From Toxorhynchites rutilus septentrionalis (lineage: Eukaryota; Arthropoda; Insecta; Diptera; Culicidae): DNA of 64,000 nt. The DNA lies in the NCBI RefSeq assembly GCF_029784135.1, contig NC_073746.1, forward strand, positions 224,329,882 to 224,393,881, given 5' to 3'. The position numbers were made by a program, and so were the translations under genes. The notes beneath the pieces were generated by a model. That model did not search any database. It saw nothing but the letters and a program-made list of their open reading frames with translations, and was not told the origin of the DNA. Numbering within the stretch: the stretch's first letter is position 1; every line of letters begins with the position of its first letter. Below are positions 34,109-46,491 of the stretch, piece by piece.

Positions 34109-36888
34109 GTGGTCATAAATTGGGGGAGACACATTGCGTATCTGAAACAGAAATGCCAGCAAAGAATCAATTTTCTCCAAACAATAACCAGAACATGGTG
34201 GGGTGCCCATCCAGGAGACCTCATTCAGTTGTACAAAACAACGATATTATCAGTGTTAGAATATGGCAGTTTTTGCTTCCGATCAGCTGCCAGGATTCAT
34301 ATTCTCAAGCTGGAGAGGACACAATATCGTTGCCTGCGTAAAGCCATGGGGTGTTTGCATTCGACACATACGATGAGTCTCGAAGTATTGGCAGGAGTAA
34401 CCCCGTATACTCTTCGGTTCACAGAGTTAGCTTACAGATTTCTCATCCGTTGCAAGATCATATATCCACTCACTCCTCAGTCAAGATGTCTTTATACCAT
34501 GAGTACCATACCCACGACGTGCGCCCTTCACCAGGCATCTCCAACCAAGTTTGCTTTCCATACTTTTGCAATTCCTCTGTAATTTTTTATCTGTCCATGC
34601 GACAAAAAGTCACATGAGGTTGTGTTCGAGGCACAACCGCATAGTTGACGTAGGATTCCGTTAGGCTATCTGTTGATTTCGGATATGTTTGAAGAATTAC
34701 ATCGTTAAACTCTTTGATAATAATTTGGTGGCTCTGAAAAGGGCCGTTTTGTTTAGTTGTTGGGTATTATTTGTTCACTCCACCACTGTTTACCGAGTGA
34801 TGATGACAGAAGGATGGTGAACAGTCGTTGGATGGTGTGTACGATGCGTATCAGATAAAAGATACCGAAGTGGAACGAGATATGATGAAAACCTCTGTGA
34901 TCCTAGACGAGATGCCTTCTGTGTTATGTATGGTTGAACTAAAGAAAATGTAACATTAGATAACTACCAATACCGAACACTATTATCAATTTTTCTCATC
35001 AATGTTACTTTAATATAGAGAAGACATATTTGAAATGGAAAAGGTAATTTTCTTTTATAATTTTTACTTTCTGAGTGTTTATTCAACCGAATGCTAATTT
35101 TAATTGGACTAACAACAACTAATACTATACGTGGAGTGTGTGGAGTATAAGGGAAATCACTTTTTCTGATGTTTCTTCACTTTTCCAATTTTTTCCTCGT
35201 ATAAACTTTCCTTGGGTGAAAATTAACACAACAAAACAGACAGCTTGAACCAAACGATCCGTTCTCGAGCGGGAGCACACCTTGGTTTTTATTTATGAAA
35301 ATTGAAATAAATCGTTTCATATATCAAGTCATTTTTAACACAACCGCTACCATATGAAATTTTATACTTACACTTGTGCTAAATTTTTCACAATACATGA
35401 TCGGTCAATGATATGAAATTTCACGAAGCAACCAACATTAATGTTTCAATTTAATCGTATCACTCACCTTACTTGCAATATAAAAATGCCCCCGACTTGC
35501 ATATATTTGCAATGCCGATTTCCCCCGGGCATCTTGGTTTTGATGTCTCTGTTAAGGAACATATTTCGGTAGGAACAAAGGCTTCCCCTACCTTCATGTA
35601 TTTGCAATGTCGATTTCCCCCAGTCAGCTTGATTTAGATGTCTCTGTTAGGGACCCGCCGCATGTGTCGTCAATTTCGACCAATCAGAAGTGGGTATTTC
35701 CGTTAGGATAGGGGTTGTGATTTTTCAATTATTCGATAGTTAGTTTCATGACATATATTATTTTTTTCAATATAAAAAATTGTTATGGAGTGCCGAAATC
35801 GATTGACGCAAAAATTTCATCAATCCATCATGAAATGGCTGAGCAATAAGCGTTTGAAATTGGACAATTTTCACGATGTGCTCGGCATTCGATTTTCAAT
35901 TTGTACCCCAATATGTTGCCGAAAGACGTAATCCTACGTCAAAAAATCCATGGAACCCCAGATCATCTACGCTCCAATGTTATTCCGTCGATATTTTCGG
36001 AAAAATATGGGAAAATCATATCGGATAATGTTCTTTACTGTCGGTTCACTCATGAACGGGTCCACTGGCTTCGGCGTCTTCAATGAAAATTTCAGTGCCT
36101 CTTTCAAACTCAAAGATCCTTGTTCCGTGTACATCGCTAAACTGGGTGCGATATACTACGCACTAGGGATCATTGAAGCACTGCCCATCGACCATTATTT
36201 TATTTTTTCAGACAGTCTCAGCTCAATAGAGGCAATTCGCTCAATGAAAGTTTATCAACTTTCTTCTTATCTTATTTCGTAATAAGAATAAGACATCTAT
36301 TGAGTGTTTTGGTCGAAAAATTATTAAAGATTACCTTAGCATGCGTTTTCTCTCATTGCTCGATTCCGGGGAATGAGAAAGCGGACTCGCTAGCTAAGGT
36401 GGGCGCTTCAGAAGGCACACTTTTTGAAAGGCAAATTGCTTATAACGATTTTTTTTCACATTCCTCGTCAGTACACACTCGTAAGTTGGCAGCGCATGTG
36501 GAGTGGAGATGAGTTCGGTCGTTGGTTACACACGATTATCCCTAAGGTCTCGACGAATGCATGGTTCAAAAGATTGAATGTAGGTCGTGATTTCATTGGC
36601 GTGATATCTCGGCTTATGTCCAATAACTACAACCTAAACGCGCAACTCTATCGCATTCGGCTCGCAGTAAACAATCTTTGTGATTGTGGCGGTGGCTACA
36701 ACGACATCGAGCATATTGTCTGGTCGTGTATCCGGTTCCATGCTGCTCGCTCTCAGCTCTCTAGAGCACTGAGAGTACAAGGTAGACAATCGGATATCCC
36801 CGTCCGGGATATCTTAGGTAGCCGTGACCCTGATCTTCTGCTTCATCTATACCTGTTCCTCAGAAACGCCGCAGTCAACGTTTCATGA
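34109..36888 (+). pseudogene. I-type ORF2 C-terminal half: RT end, RNase H, CCHC-like
   Basis: RT tail: QRINFLQTITRTWWGAHPGD, YKTTILSVLEYGSFCFRSAA and RTQYRCLRKAMGCLHSTHTM, then a frame change near 34360-34500. RNase H: FFTVGSLMNGSTGFGVFNEN (usual catalytic D of FTDGS replaced by V), PCSVYIAKLGAIYYALGIIE, FSDSLSSIEAIRSMK, and SHCSIPGNEKADSLAKVGA in another frame. C-terminus: CDCGGGYNDIEHIVWSC. At least three frameshifts. Not functional. Confidence 0.8.
34609..35939. mobile_element. 1331-bp insert with inverted CGTAGGATT ends
   Basis: It is flanked by the duplication caaaaa (34603-34608, 35940-35945) inside the I-type ORF. Near its ends are ttgacgtaggatt (34645) and its complement aatcctacgtc. 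Inside, a roughly 95-bp unit with tatttgcaatgccgatttcc and gatgtctctgtta occurs twice (35500-35565, 35597-35655), followed by a gaccaatcag CCAAT-type word. No protein frame. Family unknown. Confidence 0.6.
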
Positions 36889-36998
36889 TATTTCCTTCGT
36901 TGTGTCCCTTTTTCATATCCCTCCTATCCGATCTATAAAATTTTACTTAGTCGCAGCAATACATACACACTCTTTACCGATACACGGATCGAAGGTTG

Positions 36999-37223
36999 TG
37001 TGTGGTATGCGCCAGTCTCTTGATTGTTGTGTAACGCGCACAATATGTGGTTCGCAATGATTGCCGCACGCGACTTACCTCCAGCGAAGATTAATATGCA
37101 ACGGCCGAATGACGAGAGGCGAGCACTCACACCAGTGCAAGCATCAATCGATCGACCGAGAGCCAGGGGACTTTATATTGGTGCGCGTTACACAACAATC
37201 AAGAGACTGGCGCATACCACACA
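36999..37223. repeat. Foldback MITE with 45-bp arms
   Basis: Arms at 36999-37043 and 37179-37223 are near-perfect inverted copies, with blocks ggtatgcgccagtctcttga and gttgtgtaacgcgcac and their complements. It lies just after the end of the I-type ORF. Confidence 0.75.
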
Positions 37224-37289
37224 GGTTGTGCAGTCCAATGATCATTCAACAAGAGCCAAAGGTTGTACCGCTCATGACAACTCTACACG

Positions 37290-37620
37290 AACTGATGATT
37301 ATGCCGGCTAGTGACCATTCTATTCTGGATTCCTCGAGTCGAGGAGTCGCACCACGCTAGATATGGGGTACAGACTAGCGCTGCTGATTAATGGTCAGCT
37401 GCATCCCAATAGGAAATATTCCGTGTCGGGCACACGTACAGAGCATTGGAGACAGCAACATCCTAATTACGAAAACACTTGTAATACTAATCTCGAGCCA
37501 ATCGCGAGTAATCGGTTACATATTACTAACATAGATAATAAGAAAAATTGTCAAAATATTGAACTCCCGGCCCCGTCAGGCTAACGCCATATGAGCCTTG
37601 ATAAAAATATATATTTTGGA
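37290..37620 (+). repeat. Probable 3' end of a non-LTR retroelement
   Basis: The stretch ends ccccgtcaggctaacgccat, atgagcc and an A/T-rich tail. Its composition (GC-rich, stop-poor near 37363-37584) differs from its surroundings and resembles retroelement 3' ends in mosquitoes. That resemblance is from memory. Confidence 0.4.
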
Positions 37621-40203
37621 AAAATAATAAACTGTAGATTTCTCAAATGACAAGACAGTACAACATATAAAACCCGAAAATCTTCATCTCGCACACCTGG
37701 AATATTCAGGATTACAACAACTGTAAACTGTAAATAATCCAGTTCGAAAATTGAGTGATTTTCTTACATGATTTTTTATGCGATTTAGCACTGCCTAATC
37801 GGCGCATCGCCTGTGAACGATCTGTGACGACGAGCGCGACCATGACGAGACGATCTTTTTTACACAATTTGCCCAAAAATACACGATTTTTATCACGATT
37901 TTGTTTGGCGCGGGCGCATCAATCACGTAAAAATCCATTGTAAGTAAAGATTATCAAAGGTGCCAATATGATGACCTCATAACACTAATAAGCCATTAGA
38001 ACGACTCAGCCAGATAAACAAATCGTTTTTGAGAAATATTCTATTACAATTTCATTAAACACTATTCTACAAAAACGACAAGTGGCAACTGGCAGTGGGT
38101 GAAATTTACGCATGGGTATAAATAAAATAGGGAATTTATAAATGAAATCAAGTATCAAGCTCTGGAACACGCCATGCTGAAGGGGGACAAATAAACGTGT
38201 TTAAACTGGTAGAAGGAAATTCTGATCATTTATTAGTCACACTTATGTTTGAGATACAATAATTTAAAATTCACCTTGTATGTGCAAAATCTGAAAAAGA
38301 AAACCAAAGACGAAGAGAAGATGCATTCTAAAACCGATAGGCATGAAACTGTTTATCAACGAAGCTTTTGAAAAAATCTACTATTGCTTCATTAGTATTG
38401 AAAATATGAAATAATTATACGCCAAAAATGATAACAATGATTTTCTCGAGTACGTAATAGAACCAACACACCTCCACTATATAGAAATATTACAAAAAGC
38501 TTATTTTATTATGATAATCTTTTATTGTGTATAATTATAGCTGATATCGTTAAAATATAATAAAATCACTATTCTCAACTAGATTACTCTTTGTTATTGT
38601 TTGGTTTTATTGGGGTTGTTTTAATTCGTATTGATTTGCTTTACAACGTAAACAACAGAAGCATGCGTGTTAGATAACTGAACTTGCTTATTTTCACAAC
38701 GTTTGAACTTGGCGAAAAGGAATATCATATACATTGATATCACATAATGCTTGTGTGTAAAGATCAAGTGAAATAGCTACATTATGAAAAGGGGTTCAGC
38801 AAATAAAAGTTATATATAATAATAGGTTTACAGAATATATAAAATAAGGATAGTACAAAGATTCACGCTAAAAGTTGATCAATTCAATACAGTTACGTGG
38901 CCACGTTAAAATTGTACAATGTATAAAAGGCACACCCAAAATAGTCGTTATTTTCTTCTTTTTTTCTTGTTTGTCGTTCCAATTCAAACATCACTGTAAA
39001 ACAATGCTATCGATTATTAAAATGTCTTATTACATTTAGTTTCAATAATATATGTACACTCCGTAACCTAATTCGTCTTTTTTTTGTCTTTTTTGGTTTA
39101 TCTTAACTTTGTTCATAACCTATTTCTGAAATATATACAATGGACAAATTCTCGGGGATTTTTCAGTGTGATAGTGGCAAACAGCTATATACTTAGTGTA
39201 CTAAAATATGCTTGCTAAAAAGGCAAAACAACCATAACATTTAAAACAAAGATTAGTGTCGTAATTCAAGCAGAAGTAAAATAGGTAATATCGCAGATAT
39301 ACATTTGATAAAAGGTCGAGCGCATAAAACTGGTCGTTGAAATATGTTGACGTCATAGGATGTAAAAAGAAGCATCCAGTTACACAAAGTGTTCCCCATA
39401 CGCTGTAACTAGCTGTAATTTTTTGGCATTTTCTCTTTCACGTAAATGATTTGCCATAAGTATAAAGGGGAATTAAATATGTTACTCGCTTCTGTGCAGT
39501 GATCGATGTAAACATAAATCGGAAAACAGCCTTTTACGTTCAAGCGCTAACATAGTTGGAATCACAATCATTGTTGTGAATCGGATTTATGATTGTTCGA
39601 TCGTTCACGCCAATCATGGTGTTGAGCGGTCGTGTGGACTATTCCCAACAGCTTCAATCGTGTAGATTTGAATTATTAACGTTACAATTAATTTGGAATG
39701 TTTAAAAAAGCATGATTGCTGCAAAAAAACGTAAACTAGAAGACAATGTATACACTGAAAACCCATATGTTAAATATAATATTCCAACAAAAACATATGC
39801 TATGCTATGAAAATTTATTGATCCTAATAAGTTGATAAACCATAATTTTACAATTAATCCACCGCTGTAACTTAAATGCGAAAGTAACGAGAATAGAATA
39901 TTACACGCACGTGTGATAACAAATGAGAGTAGTAAAATAGTGCGAAAAAAAATCATTCAACACAATGGCCATAATCATTGAAGAAAAAATTTTTACAAAC
40001 TGCTTCTAATAAAATTATTTTTTTGCACATAAAGTATCCGACAAAACAAATCTTGATAGTTAACATATTCAAAGACCACAACGTAACTATTATTGCTAAG
40101 TTATGTTTTTGATTGCCTCAAACAGTTATGATTGCTGCTTGTTATCATCAATGTATTCCACATTTGCAAAGACCTAACCGAAGGATAACGCTAAAAGAGT
40201 GTC
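37621..40203. other. Non-genic AT-rich stretch
   Basis: No exon recognised. The 62-codon frame at 37755-37943 is GC-richer than its surroundings but shows no domain. 38000-40200 is low-complexity-poor, unique-looking AT-rich DNA. Confidence 0.4.
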
Positions 40204-40633
40204 GTGCACATATTACGTAACGCGAGAAGGGGGACGGGTGGCAAGAAAGTCAAGGTTGCGTTTCTTACTGTATATTCTTCTTCTTCAATGGCACTAACGT
40301 TCCTAGAGGAACTTTGCCGTCTCAGCGTAGTATTACTTGCGTCATTTTTTATTAGTACTTAGTTGAGATTTCTATGCCAAATAACACGCCTTGAATGCAT
40401 TCTGAATGGCAAGCTCTAGAATACGCGTGATCACAGTGCAAGTCGGAGGAAATTTCTTTGACGAAAAATTCCCCCGACCAGAACGGGAATCGAACCCGAA
40501 CACCCGGCATGTTAGTTATGACGCTAACCACTCGGCCACGGGAGCACGATATTATTAGAGATACGAATTGCGTTACGTAAAGAGAGTGAGAGGGTTCAAA
40601 CTCAAAATTTTTAGCGTTACGTAATGTGTGCAC
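40204..40633. mobile_element. MITE (TTACGTAACGC ends) with SINE insertion
   Basis: Ends gtgcacatattacgtaacgc (40204-40223) and gcgttacgtaatgtgtgcac (40614-40633) are inverted with one mismatch. Without the SINE the element is about 155 bp. A G-rich block (gggggacggg) follows the left end. Confidence 0.75.
40277..40549 (-). repeat. tRNA-derived SINE (Feilai-like), full length
   Basis: Read on the minus strand: tRNA-like head with A box tggccgagtggttagc and B box ggttcgattcccg, body with tctagagcttgcc, and a (GAA)n tail. The head would look like a Ser/Leu-type tRNA, but the attached body and tail mark it as a SINE. Confidence 0.85.
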
Positions 40634-41339
40634 TCGCCTAGTTAGAACTAGTCGCCTTCATTTGTTCAATAGCTAACCCATTCCATGAGGTTATGCACCA
40701 AAGAACCAAATTTAGGATCAAGTGTTAGGAAAAAAATGATTACGTTTTAAAACATTAGTTATAATATAAGTTCTTTGAAACGAATTAAATTTTTATGGAT
40801 AAGCCCTCTTAGAAGGGCGTGTCTAACAATCTGCATAATTATATTTAGAATATTTTAAGTTTCCGCTATTCTCATGTTCCTTGAGATATCTCTGCACTTT
40901 CTTAACCAAAATTCAATGTCTTTGTATCATTGAACGAATAAATAAATTCCTATTTTGAAGAGCAGTAGGTAGACACAGGTTTCATTTTGAATTTATGAGA
41001 AACAATTTGAAAAATAGGTATTTTGAAGCGTTGTCACGTCACAAAAATAGAGCATTTTTTAGTTTATCAGATGAACTTAAGCTCAAACATTTTTATACAT
41101 GAGTTACTTTTAGCAAACAACGAGGGTTGATAAACCACAAAATTTGGTTAAGATCGCTCCACAAATAGAGAAGTATGAACTATCTCAAGAAGGTGTTGTC
41201 ACGTAACGAAAAGTGACAAAATGTTGACTCACTACAGTTTTTTTCGCGTTTTTATGCATAAAATAAATAACACAAAACTAAACGATATTATAGTAAATTG
41301 GAAAAATTTCGTACAGGAATCATTGGAGAATGTTTTATA

Positions 41340-42472
41340 TTGGGTAGCCCGAATAGTAACTGCCGATTTCACACATAGATGGCATTAATGGTGTTTGTGA
41401 ATGTTTTATGTCAATGTTATGATTTGTTTTCCTCTGAAGTTTGTTAGCTGTCACTATTGGTTTAGAAGCTTTAGAAGCGAATTGCACTGGTTTTCGATTA
41501 AAATTGTTAGTTTGGCGTCAGTTTTAGTAAGGAGTCCGAAAACGAGCATTTCGCCATATTTTGCTTTTTTTATTTCCGAAAGAAAAGAACCAGCGCAAGA
41601 TGCGTATTGTGTATTGTGAAGAAGCCAAAGTGGAGGTCGGCCAATGAAAATTGATGATGACAAAATCAAAACCATTATCGAATTGGATCGTCATGTAACT
41701 GAGTGAGAGATTGAAGAGAAGTTGTGATACCGAAATCAACAATCCACGATCATATAAAACGTCTTGGACATGATATTTGGGTACCCCACGAACTGGAAAC
41801 AATCAATTAATAAAGCTTATTGATGTTTGCGGTATGCATCCCAAACGCAAAGAATACGACCTTTTTTTGAAGCGAAAATGCGATGAAAAATGGATTGTTT
41901 ACAATTGTTTACAAGACGATCGTGGTCATGGCATGATGGCATGATAAATCACCACAAACCACATCGAGAGCTGATATTCATCAAAAGAAGATTTTGCTTT
42001 CAATGGGTGGATTGGAAAGAAGTGGTATTTTTTAAGATGCTTCCAAGGAATCAAACGATCAATACGGTCTACTGTCAGCAACTAAACAAACTGAATGCAG
42101 CGGTTATCGAAAAACGTCCAGAATTATTCAATCGTAAGGATATCGTCTTCCACCAGGACAACGCCAGACCACACACACCTTTGGTCACTCGCCAAAAATT
42201 AATGGAACATGGTTGGGAATTGATGATACATATACCATATAGCCCTGATTTGCACCATCAGATTGCTATCTGTTTCGATCTTTTCAGAACTACTTGGATG
42301 GTAAAACTTTTAATGATAATGAAGCTGTGAAATCGCCCTTGAATCAGATTTTGCCGACGAAAATCAAAAGTTCTACGAGCGTGGAATCGTGAAGTTGCCA
42401 GAAAGATTGTCTTGGAATAAAATGGAAATTATATAATTGAAAAAAATCGGCAATACTTTTCGTACAATCCAA
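41340..42472 (+). mobile_element. mariner (DD34D) element, degenerate
   Basis: Imperfect inverted ends (ttgggtagcccgaatagtaa at left; right end complement ttggattgtacgaaaagtat) flanked by TA. The 1133-bp length fits mariner. Confidence 0.75.
41600..42430 (+). pseudogene. mariner transposase, frameshifted
   Basis: Recognisable blocks: KCDEKWIVYN (first catalytic region, D replaced), KMLPRNQTINTVYCQQLNKL, VFHQDNARPHTPLVTRQKL (second D), HGWELMIHIPYSPDL, then a frameshift before the third D. A C-terminus KFYERGIVKLPERL-like stretch lies near 42370-42420. The longest open part is 41890-42330. Confidence 0.75.
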
Positions 42473-42741
42473 TAGTTTGATTGGCTTGTTGTTAGTCAAA
42501 TACTTTTGTGACGTGACAACATCTGACTTTGTGCTGTTTCGGATAGTTTAACATTAATGATTAATTTTAGTAATTGCAGTTCCATTTCAAAACATTTAAC
42601 AAACAGATTCTAGAATATAGAATATTATCATTCATTTCGACATGCGGAAGAATGATAAAGTAAATGAAGTTTTATAGTTGGCAGATAGTATTTGAGTGAG
42701 AAGGAGATAATGTTAGAGTGGGAAGAACTTAGCCTTAGACC

Positions 42742-42785
42742 AGTGGTACTCAACATTTTTAACTCAGAGGCCACAAACACTTGTT
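42742..42785 (+). repeat. hAT-like terminal sequence
   Basis: cagtggtactcaacattttt resembles the CAGNGGTTCTCAA start of Charlie-like hAT elements. No partner end was found, so this is probably a solo end. Confidence 0.3.
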
Positions 42786-43004
42786 GGTCATGGTGTCACG
42801 GCCGAAAAAAAAACATATAAAGGAGAGTGGTGTCCACGACACGACTGAAATTCGACGCGGTACGTCCTCGTCAACATTTATCTTCTGCTTTGCTTCTGCC
42901 CATTAGTGCAAGCTCTGCACCATGCTTTCTTTGCGCATATTCTGAGGCGAAAATTTTTGCACGTCCGTTCGACACGGTAACGAAATAGAAACTAAAGTGC
43001 TTTC

Positions 43005-43074
43005 ACGGCCATCCGACAACATGCATCAAACTCGCTTTCACGGCCATCCGACAATATGCATGAAACTCTTACAA
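43005..43074 (+). repeat. Tandem 35-bp duplication
   Basis: The unit gctttcacggccatccgaca followed by ayatgcatsaaactc occurs twice head to tail with two differences. Confidence 0.75.
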
Positions 43075-44351
43075 ATCTCGACATCGATGGACTTCAATAG
43101 TTCAATAGTTGGCTTTCGAAGCAGTTTTTGAGCTATGAAAAAATGTTTTTAGGTCAATAAGTATCAAACATCACTCATACACCTTTAATCTTTCGGAATA
43201 GTGGTCATACCACTTCGTTCAACCGACAAAGAGATATTAACGTTCAAATCCTTTTACCCCAAACTTACACCTCGGTACAGATTCAGAAAATGTGTAGTAA
43301 AAAAAATATAGAAACATTCTCCATCAGACGGCATGAAAATCGACGTGAGTTCTCGATCCATCTCACATTCTTCCTTTGTATATAGCAAAACAGCTGTGTC
43401 TGACATTAGCATTGATGAAGACAGCTGCTGCTAGCTGAGGAGAGATTATGACTTCAATAATGATGTTCATGATTTGAATTATAGAGCTTTTAACATTTCT
43501 CAGTACATTCGCTTCTAGCCTTGAGAAAGGCCAATGTAGAAAACTAAACCAAAGTCTCGGCCTTAAGAATTTGGCTATATTTGGAAAAACCTCACGGCTG
43601 ACTGGTCGCTAGCCGGATGACGGATAAATGCTGAGAAATCGCGAATAGCTTGTTCATACTCAATAAGTCGAAAAGGGTGGAGCTTAAATTGTAAAATTTT
43701 TCATATCCACATTGTCCGTAGAACGAACCCTGCATCTGATATTTCTTCTGCATGCTCTATTCACTGATTCGGTACCATTACTGAAAGACAAAAAATAAAT
43801 AATGATTGCTTAGGGTTTTTTTACTGATACACATACAAAATAGTGTAAAATAAAGAAAATACGCATACAAATGCACACGCAAACGTCAACAGTCAACGGT
43901 CAAAATCAACTTAATCGTCAACACGCAAACATAAACACCCTTGCACAGGTACGCGCATATGTACACACAGATGAAAATACATAGAGTTAATCAAAAACAA
44001 ATAATTTATAATGGCAAAAACAAGTAGTGAGCGCCACCGATAAGTTAGGCGTGTGCGAGCCACTGATGGATGATAGGTTCAAGACCACCTTCCCCTATAG
44101 GTCGAACCTTTGGATGGGGAAAGGGATGTCTCAGAGGAAAGTGAGAAGTATTCAGTATAATAAACAACATAAAAATTAATATATAGTATAGTTTCTTGAA
44201 AAACTGATTATACAGGAATCTACGTTCATCTTTTGTAGACAAATCATAGAACAAAGTTCATTTGTGTGTTCTGAAACGGAACAGAAAATATAACATTAGT
44301 TTTCAACTGTCGGAAAACGCAAAAAAGTCAGATGTTGTCACGTCACAAAAG

Positions 44352-44531
44352 TACACCCATACCTCGCTTTATGGCCTAACGGCCTAGATACGTTCCTGAA
44401 CCGCTAAGAAAAAAGCCGTATAACAATTCAATTATTCCAATACAAATTCATACAAACTCTATCGGATCGGTTCCAAGCTTGTTCGACGAAATGCCGTATA
44501 AAGAGCTGCCGTATAGCGAGGTATGGGTGTA
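44352..44531. mobile_element. 180-bp MITE (TACACCCATACCTCGC ends)
   Basis: tacacccatacctcgcttta is answered by its near complement ending tagcgaggtatgggtgta; inner repeats gccgtat recur. TA-type ends of pogo character. It abuts the inverted repeat ending at 44353. Confidence 0.75.
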
Positions 44532-46277
44532 TTGAATAGGCAACAAACTGATGCAACTATGAAATTTTCTTCAACCGAATTTTAATTTGACATCATTTGC
44601 TTTTTAGGAATCGTGTGATTTATACATGAAAGAGAGAGAAAAAAGGTTTTCAGTGAGTCAAAACCTTGTCACGTCACGCTGGAATGGGTCAGCTCTAAAA
44701 ATGGCTCGGGGATGTTTTCCGTGTCAGTCCAGAAACTTTTCATCCTCCCTCAAAAATTTAGTGAAAATAGGTTAATTCTTTCAAATTCTCCAAATTGATG
44801 GATTTCATGCTATTTGTATGCTTTTCAGTGCTTTGATTTTTTGTACTTTATCGATGTAAATTAACTATTTCAACCATTTCATTTCTATTAAAATTAGATG
44901 ATGGTGAAGTGAAAAAACATTAATTACTGTGTACACAGGAGGAACTCTTCAATCACGATTATGCAGCATGAAGAATGCCAATCTAATCTGGCAAGCCAGC
45001 CATCAACATCTCGTGCTCAGCTAATTATTTCGTTATCATTACTATCAAAAACGAAACCAGTCGGTTTAATCATAGTATTGACTATGGAGAACTATGTATC
45101 ATCGCTCTAAAATGTAACGATGACACATCATTTCATTCCTGCATTGTGTGCAGGATTCAGCATTTTTTCCAGTCGTATGCGGGGACATTTTTAAATTTGT
45201 ACTGCTTGAGGATCGTGCGCATATGTTTTGAAGTAATTAAAAATGTTTCGTTGGCTTATTGAAAAGATCCCATTTAGGCTACACTAAAGCAATGAACATA
45301 GTATTATGGAAAAAAGATTCTCGAGTAACATTGTGCTTAAATTATTTCATCTTTTTTTCTGCTACACAACTAAGAACAAAAAGCATAGAACAGACCAAAA
45401 CACTTTCCATCTTATAAACTAAATAGGAAAAATTTCTATCCTTCTAATTGAGTTTGAAATAAATGAACCCGAACGTGCTTACTTACTGATAGATGCAACG
45501 CAAATGACAGTCTGTAGTTTGTGACCTGACGAAGCACATGTTCCTGGGACATAAAAAATATATGTGTGTGCTTCGTTCTGCAATGAAACTAATAAATTTC
45601 TAAGTAATGTGATTTTATTGAACCTGGTGCTTTTGTTTTTTCTTCTCTGTTAGCAAATATGACATTCGAAATCTATATTCCTGTATTATTTCTGATATTT
45701 CATCACTTATAAGAAATCTAGACAAATTAACGCCACATTAATATATGATTTATTCATCTGAATTTCTACTATTTCAATGTTTACGCTATAAAACAGTTAG
45801 AACCTCTTGTTTTGATTCGTTTCACTTATTTTCGAAGCACGGTAATGGCTACTGTAACTTGAAAGTACAAAATGGCACACATTAGTTTTTTTTTACATGT
45901 TATGTTGTAGTGGATGTTATTAGAGTGTTCCTTTTTTCTGTTATTACCATTCGCATTATCGAAGTCTGATTCAAAAGTGGGAGAATATCGCAGCCAAATT
46001 TGTTGAAAATCAAAACCGGAAAGAAAGACTTCCTCCCTCTGAATCAAATGTCGAAAATCGGAAAGTTATTTTTCGTTAACAATGTTAGAATGATGCATCG
46101 GTATGAGTCAAACATCATGTTCACCAACAACAGCACTACATACTGTAAGAAACAATTTCAAAGAGCTCGATCATGGTTATCAATGGCAGGATCACTTATT
46201 CACTTGAGAATCTATTGCTTTAACAAAACACAAACAAGATTTGGTAAGCGCAATAACACTATGGTTCAAAACTACGA
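44532..46277. other. Non-genic stretch
   Basis: No exon or element recognised apart from a cacgtcac word near 44665. Possibly 3' flank of the minus-strand RNF gene. Confidence 0.4.
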
Positions 46278-46491
46278 TTACTTTATGATATTTATCGATA
46301 TCAGATATCACGAAAGATGATTATATAGGTATAGCTACAGTTCCACGGATGCGTCTTGATCGAAAAATAGCACACTTCTTATACGTACACGCTGTTTTAA
46401 TCATTACATCAAAGCCAAAAGCTTGATACACATGAAAACATGATGCTACAGAAAAATGACTTCAAATTTCCAATCAAAACAATGAAGAAAA
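46278..46491 (+). repeat. 214-bp segment duplicated at 51637-51850
   Basis: By eye the two segments are identical base for base, in direct orientation 5.36 kb apart. The second copy ends in an A-run followed by (TA)n. No coding content and no target duplication identified. Confidence 0.85.

Larger units (their letters stand above)
34020..36960 (+). mobile_element. I-clade non-LTR retrotransposon 3' half, split
   Basis: The parts visible are the end of the reverse transcriptase region (about 34109-34606), RNase H and a C-terminal Cys motif (35945-36888). They are separated by a 1331-bp insert at 34609-35939 flanked by caaaaa. Left MRQK and right KIHG join in frame across the insert. No 5' part or endonuclease is present. 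Confidence 0.8.
42501..44353. mobile_element. Element bounded by perfect 30-bp inverted repeats
   Basis: tacttttgtgacgtgacaac plus atctgacttt at 42501-42530 is exactly complemented at 44324-44353. Similar cacgtcac words recur at 41032, 41195 and 44665, so the ends belong to a local family. No transposase frame is seen inside. Confidence 0.55.

Noticed and set aside
36933..37360. Overlapping short frames on both strands after the I-type ORF
   Set aside because: They lie in a foldback repeat and retroelement tail; no motif and no shared frame between copies.
40490..40549. Possible tRNA gene on the minus strand (A and B boxes, also at 55780-55831)
   Set aside because: The tRNA-like head continues into the same 200-bp body and (GAA)n tail at both loci, and target duplications are present at the second, so these are SINE heads.
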